This document shows positions 63,258 through 64,000 of a DNA stretch of 64,000 nucleotides, piece after piece. Under the pieces are notes generated by a model. It searched no databases. It was not told the DNA's origin and worked only from the letters and a program-made list of their open reading frames with translations. The stretch is from Nocardioides eburneiflavus (GTDB taxonomy: Bacteria; Actinomycetota; Actinomycetes; Propionibacteriales; Nocardioidaceae), in contig NZ_SRRO01000001.1 in NCBI RefSeq assembly GCF_004785795.1, forward strand, positions 186,001 through 250,000. Direction: 5' to 3'. How positions within the stretch are numbered: the stretch's first letter is position 1; each line of letters begins with the position of its first letter. The translations under genes were made by a program, and so were the position numbers.

Positions 63258-64000
63258 GTGGCCTCCCCCTCCACGTCCTCGGACTCCCCCAGCACGACGC
63301 GCGGCACGACGCCCGGCAGCACGCCCGGCACCCTCGGCGTCTGGTTCCTCGGTGCGCGCGGCTCGCTCGCGACCACGGCGACCATCGGGCTCGGCGCCCT
63401 CGCCGCCCGCCTGACCGACGAGACCGGGTGCGTCACAGGCCATCCCGACCTCGACCCGCGCGGCCTCGCGTCGTGGGCCGACATCGTCGTCGGCGGCCAC
63501 GACGTCGACACCGTCCCGCTCGCCAAGCAGGCCGAGCGGCTCGTCGCGGGCGGCGTGGTGCCCGGCATCCTCGCCGAGCGGGTCGCGGGCGAGCTCGAGG
63601 CGACCGAGGCACGCCTGCGGCCGGGCGTACGCGCCGGCGAGGCGACCGACCAGCGCGCCGTCGTCGAGCAGCTGGCCGGCGACATCCGCGAGTTCGCCGC
63701 CGGGGTGGACCGGGTCGTCGTCATCGACGTCTCCAGCACCGAGGCGCCGCACGACGCCGGCGCCGACGCCGCGACGTGGGCCGACCTCGAGGCGGCCTGG
63801 GCCGCGGGGCGCGCGCCCCTGTCCCCGAGCTCGACGTACGCCTGCGCCGCCCTGCTCGCGGGGGCGCCGTACGTCGCGTTCACGCCGAGCCCCGGCATCG
63901 ACGTCCCCGCCCTGCTGGAGCTCGCCGCCGACCGCGGCCTGCCCTACGCCGGCAGCGACGGCAAGACCGGCGAGACGCTGGTGAAGTCCGCGCTCGCCCC
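63258..64000 (+). CDS. Inositol-3-phosphate synthase family protein, 3' truncated by the window
   Basis: First 247 codons of a myo-inositol-phosphate synthase-type protein. After a Ser/Thr/Pro-rich leader of about 27 residues comes the NAD loop TLGVWFLGARGSLATTATIG, then VVVIDVSSTEAPHD, STYACAALLAGAPYVAFTPSPG and YAGSDGKTGETLVKSALA with the family lysine. In actinobacteria the product feeds inositol lipids and mycothiol; this member is diverged from Ino1 and may belong to the related paralogue group. The gene runs off the right edge. Confidence 0.85.
   Translation, partial: MASPSTSSDSPSTTRGTTPGSTPGTLGVWFLGARGSLATTATIGLGALAARLTDETGCVTGHPDLDPRGLASWADIVVGGHDVDTVPLAKQAERLVAGGVVPGILAERVAGELEATEARLRPGVRAGEATDQRAVVEQLAGDIREFAAGVDRVVVIDVSSTEAPHDAGADAATWADLEAAWAAGRAPLSPSSTYACAALLAGAPYVAFTPSPGIDVPALLELAADRGLPYAGSDGKTGETLVKSALA

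Overview
The window is high-GC DNA with almost no AT-rich stretches, many GTG starts and tightly overlapping (ATGA/GTGA/TGATG) operons. Gene content (menaquinone-linked complex I, Rex, a CobA-HemD fusion, an AcuC-ProC-excisionase-bS22-GalE-PlsC block, DUF222/HNH genes, a BldN/RsbN-type sigma/anti-sigma pair) points to an actinobacterium, most likely Nocardioidaceae (Nocardioides-like). The order hemL-PGM-resA-ccdA-resB-ccsB, rex/hemA-hemC-hemD-hemB, proC-HTH-bS22-epimerase-PlsC, ppx and sugar isomerase resembles, from memory, the Mycobacterium tuberculosis Rv0495-Rv0558 neighbourhood, so most of the window is conserved core chromosome.

Layout. 1-9.4 kb: nuoA to nuoI on the minus strand; the operon continues past the left edge. 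9.6-19.6 kb: menaquinone genes (menG, an isochorismate synthase, menD-menC-menE) mixed with an L,D-transpeptidase, a degenerate acyl-CoA-ligase-like protein, an MBL-fold protein and a secreted GH16 enzyme. 19.6-24.5 kb: small proteins, a SigB/F-type sigma factor gene broken by an in-frame TAA, an IS256-family element and a DUF222/HNH gene. 24.8-29.9 kb: MFS transporter, menA, an Eis-like acetyltransferase, a winged-helix (AlkZ-like) protein and small membrane proteins. 29.9-42.9 kb: cytochrome c maturation (resA, ccdA, resB, ccsB), hemL, a secreted lytic transglycosylase, and the rex-hemA-hemC-cobA/hemD-hemB operon. 43.3-46.2 kb: a second DUF222/HNH gene and a second, inverted copy of the same IS. 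46.2-53.2 kb: Nudix, P-loop kinase, glutaredoxin, acyl-CoA ligase, HAD phosphatase, BldN-like sigma with its DUF5667 anti-sigma, and an acyltransferase. 53.2-64 kb: epimerase, bS22, HTH, AcuC, ProC, proline dehydrogenase, an ABC exporter with its TetR regulator, sugar isomerase, Ppx/GppA, a Cys-rich protein and the start of an inositol-phosphate synthase.

The modules form a respiratory set: complex I reduces menaquinone made by the men genes, while hem and ccs genes supply haem and c-type cytochromes. Rex senses NADH/NAD+, and a near-consensus Rex box lies in front of nuoA and another in the rex-hem promoter, which ties the two ends together. Accessory signals are limited: two identical IS256-type copies, each in a palindrome just behind a DUF222/HNH gene; dispersed REP-like repeats; the split sigma factor; and many genes with a TANNNT hexamer 6-8 nt before the start codon, the expected look of leaderless transcripts. 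I saw no CRISPR array, tRNA, rRNA or prophage.
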